A stretch of 37,223 nucleotides of DNA from a virus. Shown in pieces: positions 24,077 to 32,654 of this stretch. Position 1 is the first letter of the stretch. Every line of letters begins with the position of its first letter. The notes beneath the pieces were generated by a model that was given only the letters and a program-made list of their open reading frames with translations, was not told the origin of the DNA and ran no database searches. Where the stretch lies: IMG/VR virus record IMGVR_UViG_3300047367_000059, positions 1-37,223 of that record; one strand, 5' to 3'. A program made the position numbers and the translations under genes.

Positions 24077-25089
24077 AGGTTATTATATATGTCCACTAGC
24101 AGTTTCTTATCTATTAGATCGCTGTCTACAGCATTTAAACTATTATACACTATTTGGTCTACATTTTCAACTTCAATATCGTCTACTACTCGCCAGTCTT
24201 GTGCATGTTCTTCTTTCTTAGTAGGCATAAGTGTTATCTCTCTTACGCCATACTGTTGACTAAATGTTTCTTTGATAAAGGTTGCTTCTTCATAACTGAT
24301 TGCAATGTCTAGTGTAGCTCTACAGTATGTTTTGCTGTTGAGTATTACATCTGGTTCATCAATCAGTCTACTTAAACTTACTGTTCGATATCTTGGACCT
24401 GCAAAGTCTATATACTTAGGTTTGCCACCCCATTCTAATACCATCATGCCACGCTCGTCATCCCAAGCATCAGCATAGTTATGTGGGAAAGGCGATCCTA
24501 AATAGTGTACATTGCCTTTGCTTTGTCTTTTGTGAAAGTGTCCACTAAACACATATTCTGGGCCTTGTAAATGTTCTGCATTCAGTTGTCCGTGATCTGG
24601 CATTTCTACCATAGCATTCATTTTAAAGTAAGGAAGTTCAAAGTGTCCAAACATATAACGACATTTGGTCTTGCTTACTTGTGTCCACTCATCACCAACT
24701 AACCAAGGAACAAGTGCAACTTCATCTTGTACTAGTGTTTTTTCATTTATTAAATGTACATTGTCAAACAGTTCTGCATAAGGCAAACTGTTATAGTCAC
24801 GTTTTTCTCTGTAATATAAATCATGGTTGCCAGTAATCATATAAACTTGTTTAAATGCTTTACTGAGCTTTGCTACGTTTTCCACACTATAATTAAGTGT
24901 ACTCACGTTTACACTGGCACGATGATGGTGCCAGTCTCCTAAGAATATGCAAGTTTCGCAATTTTGCTCTTTGGCTTGTTCAACAAACCAATCAACAAAT
25001 TCTACACAGTCACGATTGTGTTGTTTGCTGTTATTCTTGTTTCCGAAATGTATATCCGTGAAACAAGCCGCACGGTTAAAGAATGTCAT
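24073..25089 (-). CDS. 47: Recombination endonuclease subunit gp47 (Mre11/SbcD-like)
   Basis: The nuclease partner of gp46. The 338-residue protein has the metallophosphoesterase motifs: D12-I-H14 in FTDIHFGN, FLGDWHHHR (Asp52), TGNHD (88-90), FGHFELP and SGHFHKRQ. These bind the two metal ions of the active site. The length equals T4 gp47 (339). It is the first gene after the promoter at 25123-25151 and is translationally coupled to gene 46. Confidence 0.96.
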   Translation of the reverse strand: MTFFNRAACFTDIHFGNKNNSKQHNRDCVEFVDWFVEQAKEQNCETCIFLGDWHHHRASVNVSTLNYSVENVAKLSKAFKQVYMITGNHDLYYREKRDYNSLPYAELFDNVHLINEKTLVQDEVALVPWLVGDEWTQVSKTKCRYMFGHFELPYFKMNAMVEMPDHGQLNAEHLQGPEYVFSGHFHKRQSKGNVHYLGSPFPHNYADAWDDERGMMVLEWGGKPKYIDFAGPRYRTVSLSRLIDEPDVILNSKTYCRATLDIAISYEEATFIKETFSQQYGVREITLMPTKKEEHAQDWRVVDDIEVENVDQIVYNSLNAVDSDLIDKKLLVDIYNNL

Positions 25090-25122
25090 GGATTTCCGTT
25101 CACTCAGTTTAAACTTTCACTT

Positions 25123-25151
25123 AGTATAGCTTCATAGCTGTACCTTGTCAA
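25123..25151 (-). promoter_or_regulatory. Sigma70 (early) promoter for the 47/46 operon
   Basis: Minus-strand TTGACA (25151-25146), a 17-base spacer and TATACT (25128-25123). The predicted start is near 25116, giving a short leader before the gp47 ATG at 25089. It lies just after the gene 55 stop codon, where no terminator is seen, so the operon can also be read from the gene 55 promoter. Confidence 0.8.
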
Positions 25152-25154
25152 TAT

Positions 25155-26033
25155 CTAAATGTTGAATCCGTGTTCTTTACGTTCTTTGTCAGCTTTTTCG
25201 TCCCATTTGGCACGTTCTGCCATTTCGTGTTCGATTTGGCGTGTCCAACTTGGAGTTTGACCAGCTTCTTGCAATAAGTCATCTCTAATGTTTTGATTAC
25301 GTTTCTCTAGGTTTAACACTCTAGTAAAACTATTGGTAACTGCCGCTGTATAGTATGCAAATGGATTTTCACTTTTCAGTTCGTTAAACTGCAATCCAAT
25401 CTGCGATAGTTGCAATAATGCATGACTACGCATTTCATCTACATATGTGTATCCACGCCAGTTGCTACGCATACTATAACGTTCACATAGTTTAATAAAC
25501 ATTTTGGCCAAGTTATTTGTGATTGCACCATGCTGTACATTAAACTTACCATTGTCTAAACCACCTTCCCAGTGACTACGCAAACATTCTTTAATTTCAT
25601 TGTTTACATATGCATAGTGTTTAAACGGGGGAAAGTTACATTTACTGTGATGATCTGCTACAGTTTTTGGTTTGTTTTTTCTACCAGGTTCCAGTGGCAC
25701 ATGATCAAACGTCATTAATCTAAAAACCAATGATTTCTCATCAATTGTGTCTGGATCTAGTTTGTAGTTAATTTGTTTAGGTTTTTGACTTTGTTTGCTT
25801 TTTGGGTCATTGTACCATTCTAAGTATGCACGTTCATATGCTTCAGCACTTAACTGTCTAGCTCTATTTTCTTTTGCTGTCTGAATTACTTCAGGGAGTT
25901 TGATGTCGTCTAAATTTTCTACTATTGTATCAAATCTTGCATATTCATCGTCTAAGACATAACAATAGCTTAATTTGCTTTTGTGTATTTCTTTAAGCAT
26001 ATCTTTGTTGTTTAAATAATTTTGTTTCCTCAT
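25155..26033 (-). CDS. 55: Late-transcription sigma factor gp55
   Basis: gp55 directs host RNA polymerase to late promoters with the TATAAATA element. The 292-residue protein is longer than T4 gp55 (185), with an N-terminal addition of about 110 residues. The conserved part is FIKLCERYSMRSNWRGYTYVDEMRSHALLQL, then FNELKSENPFAYYTAAVTNSFTRVLN (about 190-255), the sigma region 2-like helices. I chose ATG 26033, which has AAGGAAT about six bases upstream; an in-frame ATG at 26063 lies inside the -10 region and would be untranscribed. The gene has a perfect sigma70 promoter, as fits an early or middle gene that switches on late ones. Confidence 0.92.
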   Translation of the reverse strand: MRKQNYLNNKDMLKEIHKSKLSYCYVLDDEYARFDTIVENLDDIKLPEVIQTAKENRARQLSAEAYERAYLEWYNDPKSKQSQKPKQINYKLDPDTIDEKSLVFRLMTFDHVPLEPGRKNKPKTVADHHSKCNFPPFKHYAYVNNEIKECLRSHWEGGLDNGKFNVQHGAITNNLAKMFIKLCERYSMRSNWRGYTYVDEMRSHALLQLSQIGLQFNELKSENPFAYYTAAVTNSFTRVLNLEKRNQNIRDDLLQEAGQTPSWTRQIEHEMAERAKWDEKADKERKEHGFNI

Positions 26034-26054
26034 TGTAATTCCTTGTTTGGTTTC

Positions 26055-26083
26055 ATTATACACAATATTTTACATAATGTCAA
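26055..26083 (-). promoter_or_regulatory. Perfect-consensus sigma70 promoter for gene 55
   Basis: Minus-strand TTGACA (26083-26078), exactly 17 bases, then TATAAT (26060-26055). It lies back-to-back with the late promoter of the baseplate operon about 22 bases away. The predicted start is near 26048. Confidence 0.88.
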
Positions 26084-26104
26084 TAACTACACATATAATT
26101 ATCC

Positions 26105-26112
26105 TATAAATA
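26105..26112 (+). promoter_or_regulatory. T4-type late promoter for the baseplate operon
   Basis: TATAAATA within TCCTATAAATA on the plus strand, the same extended element found before gene 20 and the tape-measure-like gene. The predicted start (about 26118) leaves a 13-base leader with GGAGATAGCA before the ATG at 26131. It is the only strong start signal found for the rightward genes up to 32,640. Confidence 0.8.
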
Positions 26113-26130
26113 TAACTATAGGAGATAGCA

Positions 26131-26724
26131 ATGAGAATATCGCAGTTGACAGAAGATATAGCAAAAGACGTTGCTGTATTTTATGGTGGTCGTTTTCAGC
26201 CAATGCATAAAGGTCATCACAAAGTGTATATGGATCTAGTGGAACAGTTTGGTTCCTCTAACGTATTTATCGCTACTACAGTGAGCAAGACTGCAACACC
26301 AGAACGTGACCCATTTAGCTTTGAAGAGAAAAAACGCATAATGAATGAGATGTTCAATATACCTGCAAGTAATGTTGTACAAACACAACCATACAGACCA
26401 GATGTGAGCTTAACAGGAAAGAACCCTGATAACACAGCGGTTATACTTGTGTTCAGTGCTAAAGATGCAGGAAGATTAAAAAGAGGTGGCTTTCTCAGAG
26501 ATTATGTACCGGGTGCTGAAATGGTACCTAGTGACCAAGGTGCTTATATACTGGAGGTAGGCATACAAGAAGGTGGTATGAGTGCAACAGATTTTAGAAA
26601 TGCAATGAAGAATGCAAGCCTAAATGACAATCAAAAGATGATGATTTTTAGAGAATTTTTTGGCTCTATTGAGCCCAAAACATACGAATTTATAAGGGAT
26701 AAACTTAATGCCAGTGCTAGCTAA
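26131..26724 (+). CDS. NMN adenylyltransferase-like nucleotidyltransferase
   Basis: This is a Rossmann-fold nucleotidyltransferase of the HxGH class. The 197-residue protein starts with a short helix and then FYGGRFQPMHKGHHKVY, with H26-K-G-H29, and has SATDFRNAM in the place of the second (ISSTxxR-like) motif around residue 150. The closest known pattern is NadM-type NMN adenylyltransferase (NAD synthesis and salvage); related genes are often annotated cytidylyltransferase in marine T4-like phages. It has no Nudix domain. Unusually, it is the first gene of a late baseplate operon rather than part of an early metabolic block. Its end overlaps the gp48-like start by 17 bases. The substrate is not certain. 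Confidence 0.8.
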   Translation: MRISQLTEDIAKDVAVFYGGRFQPMHKGHHKVYMDLVEQFGSSNVFIATTVSKTATPERDPFSFEEKKRIMNEMFNIPASNVVQTQPYRPDVSLTGKNPDNTAVILVFSAKDAGRLKRGGFLRDYVPGAEMVPSDQGAYILEVGIQEGGMSATDFRNAMKNASLNDNQKMMIFREFFGSIEPKTYEFIRDKLNASAS

Positions 26725-27313
26725 AAACCGTACTAAATTAGTCTTAAAACCTGGTGCAAGAGGTTTATACTTGGGACAAGATATATTAGCTCCGTTGAGA
26801 CCACATGGCGGAATAATGTTTCCATTACAACCAGATGTAATATATTCACAAAGTGTGAATTACAGTCCGTATGATATGGCACACACAAATTACACATACA
26901 ATGCTTATAGAAATACTCCAAGTCCGGACATACAGTTGACAGGCGTAATGGCTAGTGTAACAGACGATGAAGCAAGATACACATATGCTTGTTTACACTT
27001 TTTGCGAAGTGTAACTAAAATGTTCTATGGGCTAGGACAACAATCTCCTGCCGCTGGAACTCCGCCGCCTGTACTAGAGTTTAGTTCATTTGGTGATAAA
27101 CAGTTTAGTAACATTCCTGTTGTTGTACAGACATTTTCAACAACTTATGACAGTAATGTAGATTTAAAACTATTTGATGGCGAAACACAAATTCCAGCTA
27201 TGATGACAATTTTTATTCAGTTGAGTGTACAACTTAATCCAGATAAACAAAAACGTCAGTTTACAACATCTAACTTCATTAGTGGTTCAGCATATAGACA
27301 AGGATTCATTTGA
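26708..27313 (+). CDS. 48: Baseplate protein gp48-like (tail tube base)
   Basis: The 201-residue protein has a central DDEARYTYACLHFLRSVTKMFYG stretch, PPPVLEFSSFG and NIPVVVQTFSTTY, followed by a C-terminal IPAMMTIFIQLSVQLNPDKQK. This pattern is seen in the gp48-type baseplate proteins of marine T4-like phages, which sit on top of the hub and start the tail tube. It is shorter than T4 gp48 (364). It starts inside the end of the nucleotidyltransferase gene and overlaps gene 53 by four bases. I am confident of a baseplate role, less so of the number. Confidence 0.7.
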   Translation: MPVLAKNRTKLVLKPGARGLYLGQDILAPLRPHGGIMFPLQPDVIYSQSVNYSPYDMAHTNYTYNAYRNTPSPDIQLTGVMASVTDDEARYTYACLHFLRSVTKMFYGLGQQSPAAGTPPPVLEFSSFGDKQFSNIPVVVQTFSTTYDSNVDLKLFDGETQIPAMMTIFIQLSVQLNPDKQKRQFTTSNFISGSAYRQGFI

Positions 27314-27618
27314 TGGCGGCTACAGTATACAAAAGAGACAGTAATTATGCTAAAACAAGTCTGAATAGAAAGTACTTGAGTATATATGAGCCTCCTCTTA
27401 CTATAGATACACTAAGTGAAGAAACAACAACTTATATTATACAACCAAAGTTTGATAGAAGACCTGATCTGATGGCTTTTGAATTATTCGGAAGTGCTAG
27501 ACTTTGGTGGGTATTTGCACACTACAATAGAGATGCACTATTAGATCCGATCATGGATTTTACTGCTGGAACAAAGATTATAGCTCCTAATAATTTTCAA
27601 GTAACAGGAACTCTTTAA
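27310..27618 (+). CDS. 53: Baseplate wedge protein gp53
   Basis: The 102-residue protein matches the gp53 pattern: an N-terminal part with YLSIYEPPLTI, then ITPKFDRRPDLMAFELFG-type sequence (here IIQPKFDRRPDLMAFELFG), SARLWWVFAHYNRD and DPIMDFTAGTKI near the end. In T4, gp53 (196 residues) joins wedges at the hub. It overlaps its two neighbours (ATGA at its start, TAATG at its end). Confidence 0.82.
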   Translation: MMAATVYKRDSNYAKTSLNRKYLSIYEPPLTIDTLSEETTTYIIQPKFDRRPDLMAFELFGSARLWWVFAHYNRDALLDPIMDFTAGTKIIAPNNFQVTGTL

Positions 27619-30320
27619 TGGCTAAGGTACAGTTTTACGAAGATAACGTACTTAATGCGTTCGATAATTACACCTACAAATGGAAAGTTATGATGATGCA
27701 TCCTGATGATGTGTCGTTGCGTGATAGTATAGTAAACACAAATAGATATAGAGTAATTGCTGAGAGTGGTGTTGAAAGTGAAATCAACATACAAAGTGTA
27801 GTACAAAATCTTAAATTAGTTTTTAACAAAGAATCTGTTGACAGAAATGGGTTTGCTAATGTGTTTAGTTTTACTTTCGTTGAACCAATGGGTGCAACAC
27901 TGTACAGTAGAATTTATCTTGCCGCCCAAGAGTTAGGCATTGAAAATCATTTGCAAGCATGTTATTTGCTAGAACTTAGGTTTATTGGCTACGATGAAAA
28001 TGGTTCACCAGTTGATAATATAGCAGGACCTTTTTATTACAATACTATTATGACAGCTTTAGATTTTAGTTATTCAGATGGTGGTACTACATACAGAGCT
28101 GATATGTTAGAAACAGACCAAGAAGCATACAAAAAGTTAATGTTGTTTACCAAAGAACAAATTACTATTACAGCAAGTAAGTTTGGAGAGTTTCTCGAAC
28201 AGTTTACTAGTATAATCAACGAACAAGAAGAAAAAGAAGTTCTTACTAGTACTACAAGATTATATTCAAACACATTTGAATTTGGTTCAAAGAAACAAGA
28301 ATGGAACGACTGGGCATTTGATGCCGGCAGTGGTCCTGGTGGTGACTTAGAAAGTATAAGTGTAACTGGTGTAGGAACTCTGACATTTGTAATAAACCAA
28401 GGTACTAGTATTACAGATTCAATTATTATGGCACTCATGTGTACAACTAACTTTAGAAAGCTACCTACAGCAAACGGAGGATTTCATAAAGACAATCCAG
28501 ATGATCCGGAAGCAAAACCGTCTACATGGAAAGATCTCAGCGAGTGGTTTGTATTTGAAACTGAGGTAGATTATGACAAATATGATTTTTTATCTAAGAA
28601 TTATACAAAAAGTATAAAATACAACATTAAGCAATTCATTGTACCTGAACTTGTACATGACGCAGTTCAACATGATATAATTATGGGCGATGAAAGTATT
28701 CAGATGGATAGAATTAAAAATATAGTAGGAAACGATTTACTTAAAAAACGTTTTGATTATCACTTTACAGGATTAAACACTGAAGTTTTAAATTTAGATG
28801 TATATCTCAATCATACCTATTATCAAATACAAGCCGTCAACCAAGGTACAGCAAGAACAGGCGGGATAGCATTTCCAGGAGCAGGTTCAAAAGAAAATGA
28901 ACTAGCATTACTTAAAGGTCAACTTCAAGAAAATAAAGCAAAACTTAGTAAGAATGAAAGTAGAAGACTCAAGCTGGAACAAGAGCGAGAAAACTTCCAG
29001 TCTGGTTCTGACCCAGGAAGCAATAACCCTAACGAAATGGCATCTAAAGAGAGATCCTTAGATGAGAGGAAACAAAAGATTAAAGAAGAGAAGGCTCGTC
29101 TTGAAGAAAGACAAAACGAAATTGCCGAGCAAATAAAAGCTCTTCAACCTCTAGCAAATAAAGAAGCAAGACTAAGAACACAAAGTAGAATTGATAATGT
29201 TAGTGGTGATTTTTATATTACACAAAGTGATGTGGTAGGTAGTCAAGCAGAAGATTCAAGAAGCAGTCACCCTTTAAGTTTTAATGTAGCTGAAATTAAT
29301 AGTAAAGCAACAAATGGTCCTGAAGATGGAGATACAAATGGCGCATTATTTTTAGGTGCAGTTGATATCAACCTAAACAGTTTAGCTGATTTGATGCAAC
29401 AACAAATTACAGTTAGAGGAGATCCTTATTGGTTAGGCAGACCCCGTAGTACTAGTAGTGTACTCAATGGTGCAGAATATGAAAAGGGAGGCCCTTGCTA
29501 TTTCTTAAATATGAATTTCCCTACATATCCAGATGAGTCCTCTGGATTAATGAATATACCAGAGGCAAACTTTGGAATAGTTGGTGTTTATAGAGTAATT
29601 GAAGTTGATGCAAACTATCAAGACGGAATGTTTACAATGAACTTGACATCTTATAGAGATGTTAATACAAACGTTGGTAAAGTATGGACATTTTTACAAA
29701 AAGGCGAAATAGATGATAAGCCTTTTAAATCTGGAGAACCATTTAAACCAGGAGACGAACAAGGCGAAGGCGATGCTGAAGGAAGTGAAGACTCTAGGAA
29801 TACTGGACCAAGTGTAGTTGATCCAGAAAACTTACCTGGCAGTGACGGTAATGGTGTACTTACTGAAAGTCAACTTAATACAAGTAAAATTAGAAATCAA
29901 TCAGTTGCCAATGACTTAAAACAAATACTAATTAAAGCTGGACAAGCCGCAGGAGTTAATGTTGATGTGACTAGTGGAGGACAACCAGCTAAAGGAACAA
30001 GTACTAGAAGAACAGGTAGTACTAGACATGACAACGGACATGCGGCAGATGTGCAAATAACAACTGCAAATGGTAGAGTGCTAGATATCAACAACGCACA
30101 AGATTTGCCAATTATACAAAACTTTTTAACTGAAGCTAAAAAAGCAGGTGCAACAGGTATTGGTGCAGGAAATGGATATATGGGAGACAATACGTTTCAT
30201 ATTGATAATGCTAGCCAATATGGACAAGGTACAGCTGGATATTGGGGAGGTCCACTCGACGGCGGAACCTATCGTGCCAGAAATGCACCACAATGGCTAA
30301 AAGATATTATGACAGGATAA
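27618..30320 (+). CDS. Large baseplate hub-associated protein with C-terminal M15-type peptidase
   Basis: The protein has 900 residues. Residues 1-415 are a beta-rich structural part of the type found beside gp5 in marine T4-like phages (YKWKVMMMHPDD, FSFTFVEPMGATLYSRIY, LELRFIGYDENG, FDYHFTGLNTEVLNLDVYLN). Residues about 430-530 are a charged coiled coil, and 545-700 another structural part. The last 130 residues look like a metallopeptidase of the M15/LAS group: TRH804DNGHAAD811V and FH861ID supply the three zinc ligands. Such enzymes cut the peptide stems of peptidoglycan. Since the gp5-like protein next door lacks the lysozyme domain of T4 gp5, I infer this protein provides cell wall opening at injection. 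It could be a fused gp27-like hub protein. Confidence 0.75.
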   Translation: MAKVQFYEDNVLNAFDNYTYKWKVMMMHPDDVSLRDSIVNTNRYRVIAESGVESEINIQSVVQNLKLVFNKESVDRNGFANVFSFTFVEPMGATLYSRIYLAAQELGIENHLQACYLLELRFIGYDENGSPVDNIAGPFYYNTIMTALDFSYSDGGTTYRADMLETDQEAYKKLMLFTKEQITITASKFGEFLEQFTSIINEQEEKEVLTSTTRLYSNTFEFGSKKQEWNDWAFDAGSGPGGDLESISVTGVGTLTFVINQGTSITDSIIMALMCTTNFRKLPTANGGFHKDNPDDPEAKPSTWKDLSEWFVFETEVDYDKYDFLSKNYTKSIKYNIKQFIVPELVHDAVQHDIIMGDESIQMDRIKNIVGNDLLKKRFDYHFTGLNTEVLNLDVYLNHTYYQIQAVNQGTARTGGIAFPGAGSKENELALLKGQLQENKAKLSKNESRRLKLEQERENFQSGSDPGSNNPNEMASKERSLDERKQKIKEEKARLEERQNEIAEQIKALQPLANKEARLRTQSRIDNVSGDFYITQSDVVGSQAEDSRSSHPLSFNVAEINSKATNGPEDGDTNGALFLGAVDINLNSLADLMQQQITVRGDPYWLGRPRSTSSVLNGAEYEKGGPCYFLNMNFPTYPDESSGLMNIPEANFGIVGVYRVIEVDANYQDGMFTMNLTSYRDVNTNVGKVWTFLQKGEIDDKPFKSGEPFKPGDEQGEGDAEGSEDSRNTGPSVVDPENLPGSDGNGVLTESQLNTSKIRNQSVANDLKQILIKAGQAAGVNVDVTSGGQPAKGTSTRRTGSTRHDNGHAADVQITTANGRVLDINNAQDLPIIQNFLTEAKKAGATGIGAGNGYMGDNTFHIDNASQYGQGTAGYWGGPLDGGTYRARNAPQWLKDIMTG

Positions 30321-30324
30321 CACA

Positions 30325-31740
30325 ATGAGATATTTAGGAAGCAATGAAACAGCTACACCCGGCATTGACGAAAAAGCAGACAAAACTCGATTTGCTGGTG
30401 GTATAAGAAAATTATCAGGTCTCTACATTGCTAAAGTTATCGATATTACTGATGATAGATACGAAGGTTATATGAATGTTGAAATTATTGGAGAAGGATA
30501 TAAAGGTGATGTAGATAGTAAAGAATCAAGAAAAGAATATGCTCGTGTAAGACGTTCAAGTCCTTATGGAGGGAGTATACAATTTGAAGGATTTACAAAT
30601 TCATATGGATTTAGTAGTCACCCACCTAATCCAGGTACACAAGTGTTAGTTGCGTTTGCAAACAATAGTGATGTTGGCATTTGTATTGGTGTCTTACCTG
30701 ACACTACTCGTAATGCATCATATCCAACACAACCTGCCGCTAGAGTAGACAGTGAGCCTAATGCTGTAGGACCAACATACGACCCAAGTCCTAACAACAA
30801 AACAGTAAACAATCTAAGACCAAGAGCTAATCCTGATAGAATACGCAGAGAAAATAGTGATTTCAAAGACCAAGTAAACAACTGCGAAATCAGTGAAACT
30901 GGAACAGGGATCGACAGCATCAGAGGACTTAGCAGTAGTAGTGCTAGACGAGAATCACCTACACAAGTGTTTGGGTTTAATACTCCAGGCGGACATCAGT
31001 TTGTAATGGATGATGGAACAAAGGCTACAGGTGACAGAGTTATAAATCCTGATCCTGACAGACAAGCAGGTCTTAGTAAATTATTAAGATTGCGTAGTGC
31101 TGGTGGCGCTCAGTTTTTAATACATGATGGCCCAGGAATGATTTATATAAGTGATCAAGCTGGTAGTACTTGGATACAAATGAGTAGTGATGGTAAAATT
31201 GACATCTATGCTGGAAACGATATTAGTATGCATACCGAAGCAAACTTTAATCTACACTGTAAAGATAATTTCAATGTAGAAGCAGATGCAATTAATTTTA
31301 AAGCAAGAGGAACTGATGGAATAAAACTAGAAAGTTCAACAGGCGAATTTAATCTTCATGCTAACAAAGATATAAAACTTACAACTGATCTCAATGGTCA
31401 TATTAAAGCTAGTGGATTTGTTAGAGTAACAGCGGCAATGATTGATTTGAACGGCCCTGCCGCTACACCTGCTGAAAAAACTACAGCAATCAATCACACT
31501 TTAAACAAAACAGTAAAAGAAAGTATAGTAGGTAGAGTACCTGAGAAAGAACCTTGGGGAGGACATGGTGATTCCAGTCCTGATTCTAAAATCTTACCTC
31601 AAGTGGCTGATCCTAATCCAACGCAAGTCGTCAAAGATATTCAAATGGATGATCTTACACAAGATGCATGTGCAGGCGAATTGCCTAGCGGTGAAGATAT
31701 GATATCAGATGTAACTAATCCAAGAGGAGGCCCGCGTTGA
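30325..31740 (+). CDS. 5: Baseplate central spike protein gp5-like (no lysozyme domain)
   Basis: The 471-residue protein has an N-terminal OB-fold-like part (residues 30-140: LSGLYIAKVIDITDDRYEGYMNVEII, HPPNPGTQVLVAFANNSDVGICIG), a linker, and a C-terminal region of short repeats (DISMHTEANFNLHCKDNFNVEADAINF and so on, 290-375) like the three-stranded beta-helix needle of T4 gp5 and VgrG. T4 gp5 (575 residues) has a lysozyme domain between these parts; here that space holds only NGP-rich and Arg-rich sequence plus a GHQFVMDDGTK hairpin. It functions as the membrane-piercing spike. The gene follows the peptidase-bearing hub gene by four bases and overlaps the next one at TTGA. Confidence 0.85.
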   Translation: MRYLGSNETATPGIDEKADKTRFAGGIRKLSGLYIAKVIDITDDRYEGYMNVEIIGEGYKGDVDSKESRKEYARVRRSSPYGGSIQFEGFTNSYGFSSHPPNPGTQVLVAFANNSDVGICIGVLPDTTRNASYPTQPAARVDSEPNAVGPTYDPSPNNKTVNNLRPRANPDRIRRENSDFKDQVNNCEISETGTGIDSIRGLSSSSARRESPTQVFGFNTPGGHQFVMDDGTKATGDRVINPDPDRQAGLSKLLRLRSAGGAQFLIHDGPGMIYISDQAGSTWIQMSSDGKIDIYAGNDISMHTEANFNLHCKDNFNVEADAINFKARGTDGIKLESSTGEFNLHANKDIKLTTDLNGHIKASGFVRVTAAMIDLNGPAATPAEKTTAINHTLNKTVKESIVGRVPEKEPWGGHGDSSPDSKILPQVADPNPTQVVKDIQMDDLTQDACAGELPSGEDMISDVTNPRGGPR

Positions 31741-32639
31741 CAGATATAATTGACAACAAATTGCGAATGGTATGGGACGACTTTACAGTAAAAGATACTG
31801 AAAGTTACAGTACAGTTTTAGATACAACATCAACAACTGCTAGCGACAAAGCCCAACTTATGGCTTTGAGCTTTTTTGGTGTATACAGCGGATGGAACGG
31901 CAAAGCATATGGCGAAGGTAACTATAAAACAGGATTGACAGAACAACAAGCACACGATTTGTGGCAAGAACAATTTAATAAACAGCAAGCACTAGCAAAG
32001 AAACAACTTATAGCCAATGGAGTAGCTAGAATTACTCAGAGTGTGTATGATGGTATAATTTTACTACATTGGGCTACTGGCAAAGTATTGGTTGTAACAA
32101 ATGGAAAGATTGAATACAGATTACTTAATCCGTTGATAAAGCAAGATTATGATACAGTCGCAGATATGATTATAAACAGTTCAAATAACAAATCATTGTG
32201 TGTCAAAATTGCAACTTTGTTGAGACTGGTTGACTATGGACAACTTAGAACCAGAGAACAATATAGAAGTAAAGGTGTTTTCAGTATGCGTGACAGAAAT
32301 GAGCTGGGTATACTTACTGTAGAAGAAACAAGACGAGCTAGATATGCATATTACGCTGAAACACTTAAATTTTTGCCTAACACACCAGAAGGTGCTAAAC
32401 AACAATTAGTAAAAGAATACGAAGCTACTCTTATTAAGAAAAGTTTTACGTTTGATGGAACAAATACAACGTTTACATTAGAACGTTCTCCTAGCATGAC
32501 CCCACAAGAAAAGCTAGAAGTACTCATAAATGGCGCTATACAACAACATCTTTTTGATTTTAAAGTAGTAGGAGATCAACTTACTATTAGCAAGCCAATG
32601 ACTACAGGTGATATTATATCAACCACCATTAAAATATAA
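31737..32639 (+). CDS. Structural protein of unknown function between gp5 and gp25
   Basis: The 300-residue protein begins at TTG 31737; AGGAGG lies six bases upstream, and the TTGA overlap with gp5's stop supports this start. Residues 30-200 are helical (LSFFGVYSGWNGKAYGEGNYKTGLTEQQAHDLWQEQF, then SVYDGIILLHWATGK), with a faint echo of phage lysozyme helices but without a convincing catalytic triad. The last 65 residues (FTFDGTNTTFTLERSP...EVLINGAIQQ...GDQLTISKPMTTGDII) are the same about 70-residue module found in the fibre proteins at 2688-4199 and 4209-7559. I infer a baseplate-bound virion protein; the function is open. Confidence 0.65.
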   Translation: MTDIIDNKLRMVWDDFTVKDTESYSTVLDTTSTTASDKAQLMALSFFGVYSGWNGKAYGEGNYKTGLTEQQAHDLWQEQFNKQQALAKKQLIANGVARITQSVYDGIILLHWATGKVLVVTNGKIEYRLLNPLIKQDYDTVADMIINSSNNKSLCVKIATLLRLVDYGQLRTREQYRSKGVFSMRDRNELGILTVEETRRARYAYYAETLKFLPNTPEGAKQQLVKEYEATLIKKSFTFDGTNTTFTLERSPSMTPQEKLEVLINGAIQQHLFDFKVVGDQLTISKPMTTGDIISTTIKI

Positions 32640-32654
32640 ACTGAGTATTTAATT

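Noticed and set aside
26034-26063. Upstream start for gp55 at 26063
   Set aside because: It lies within and just after the -10 hexamer of the perfect promoter, so it would not be in the mRNA; ATG 26033 has a good ribosome binding site.
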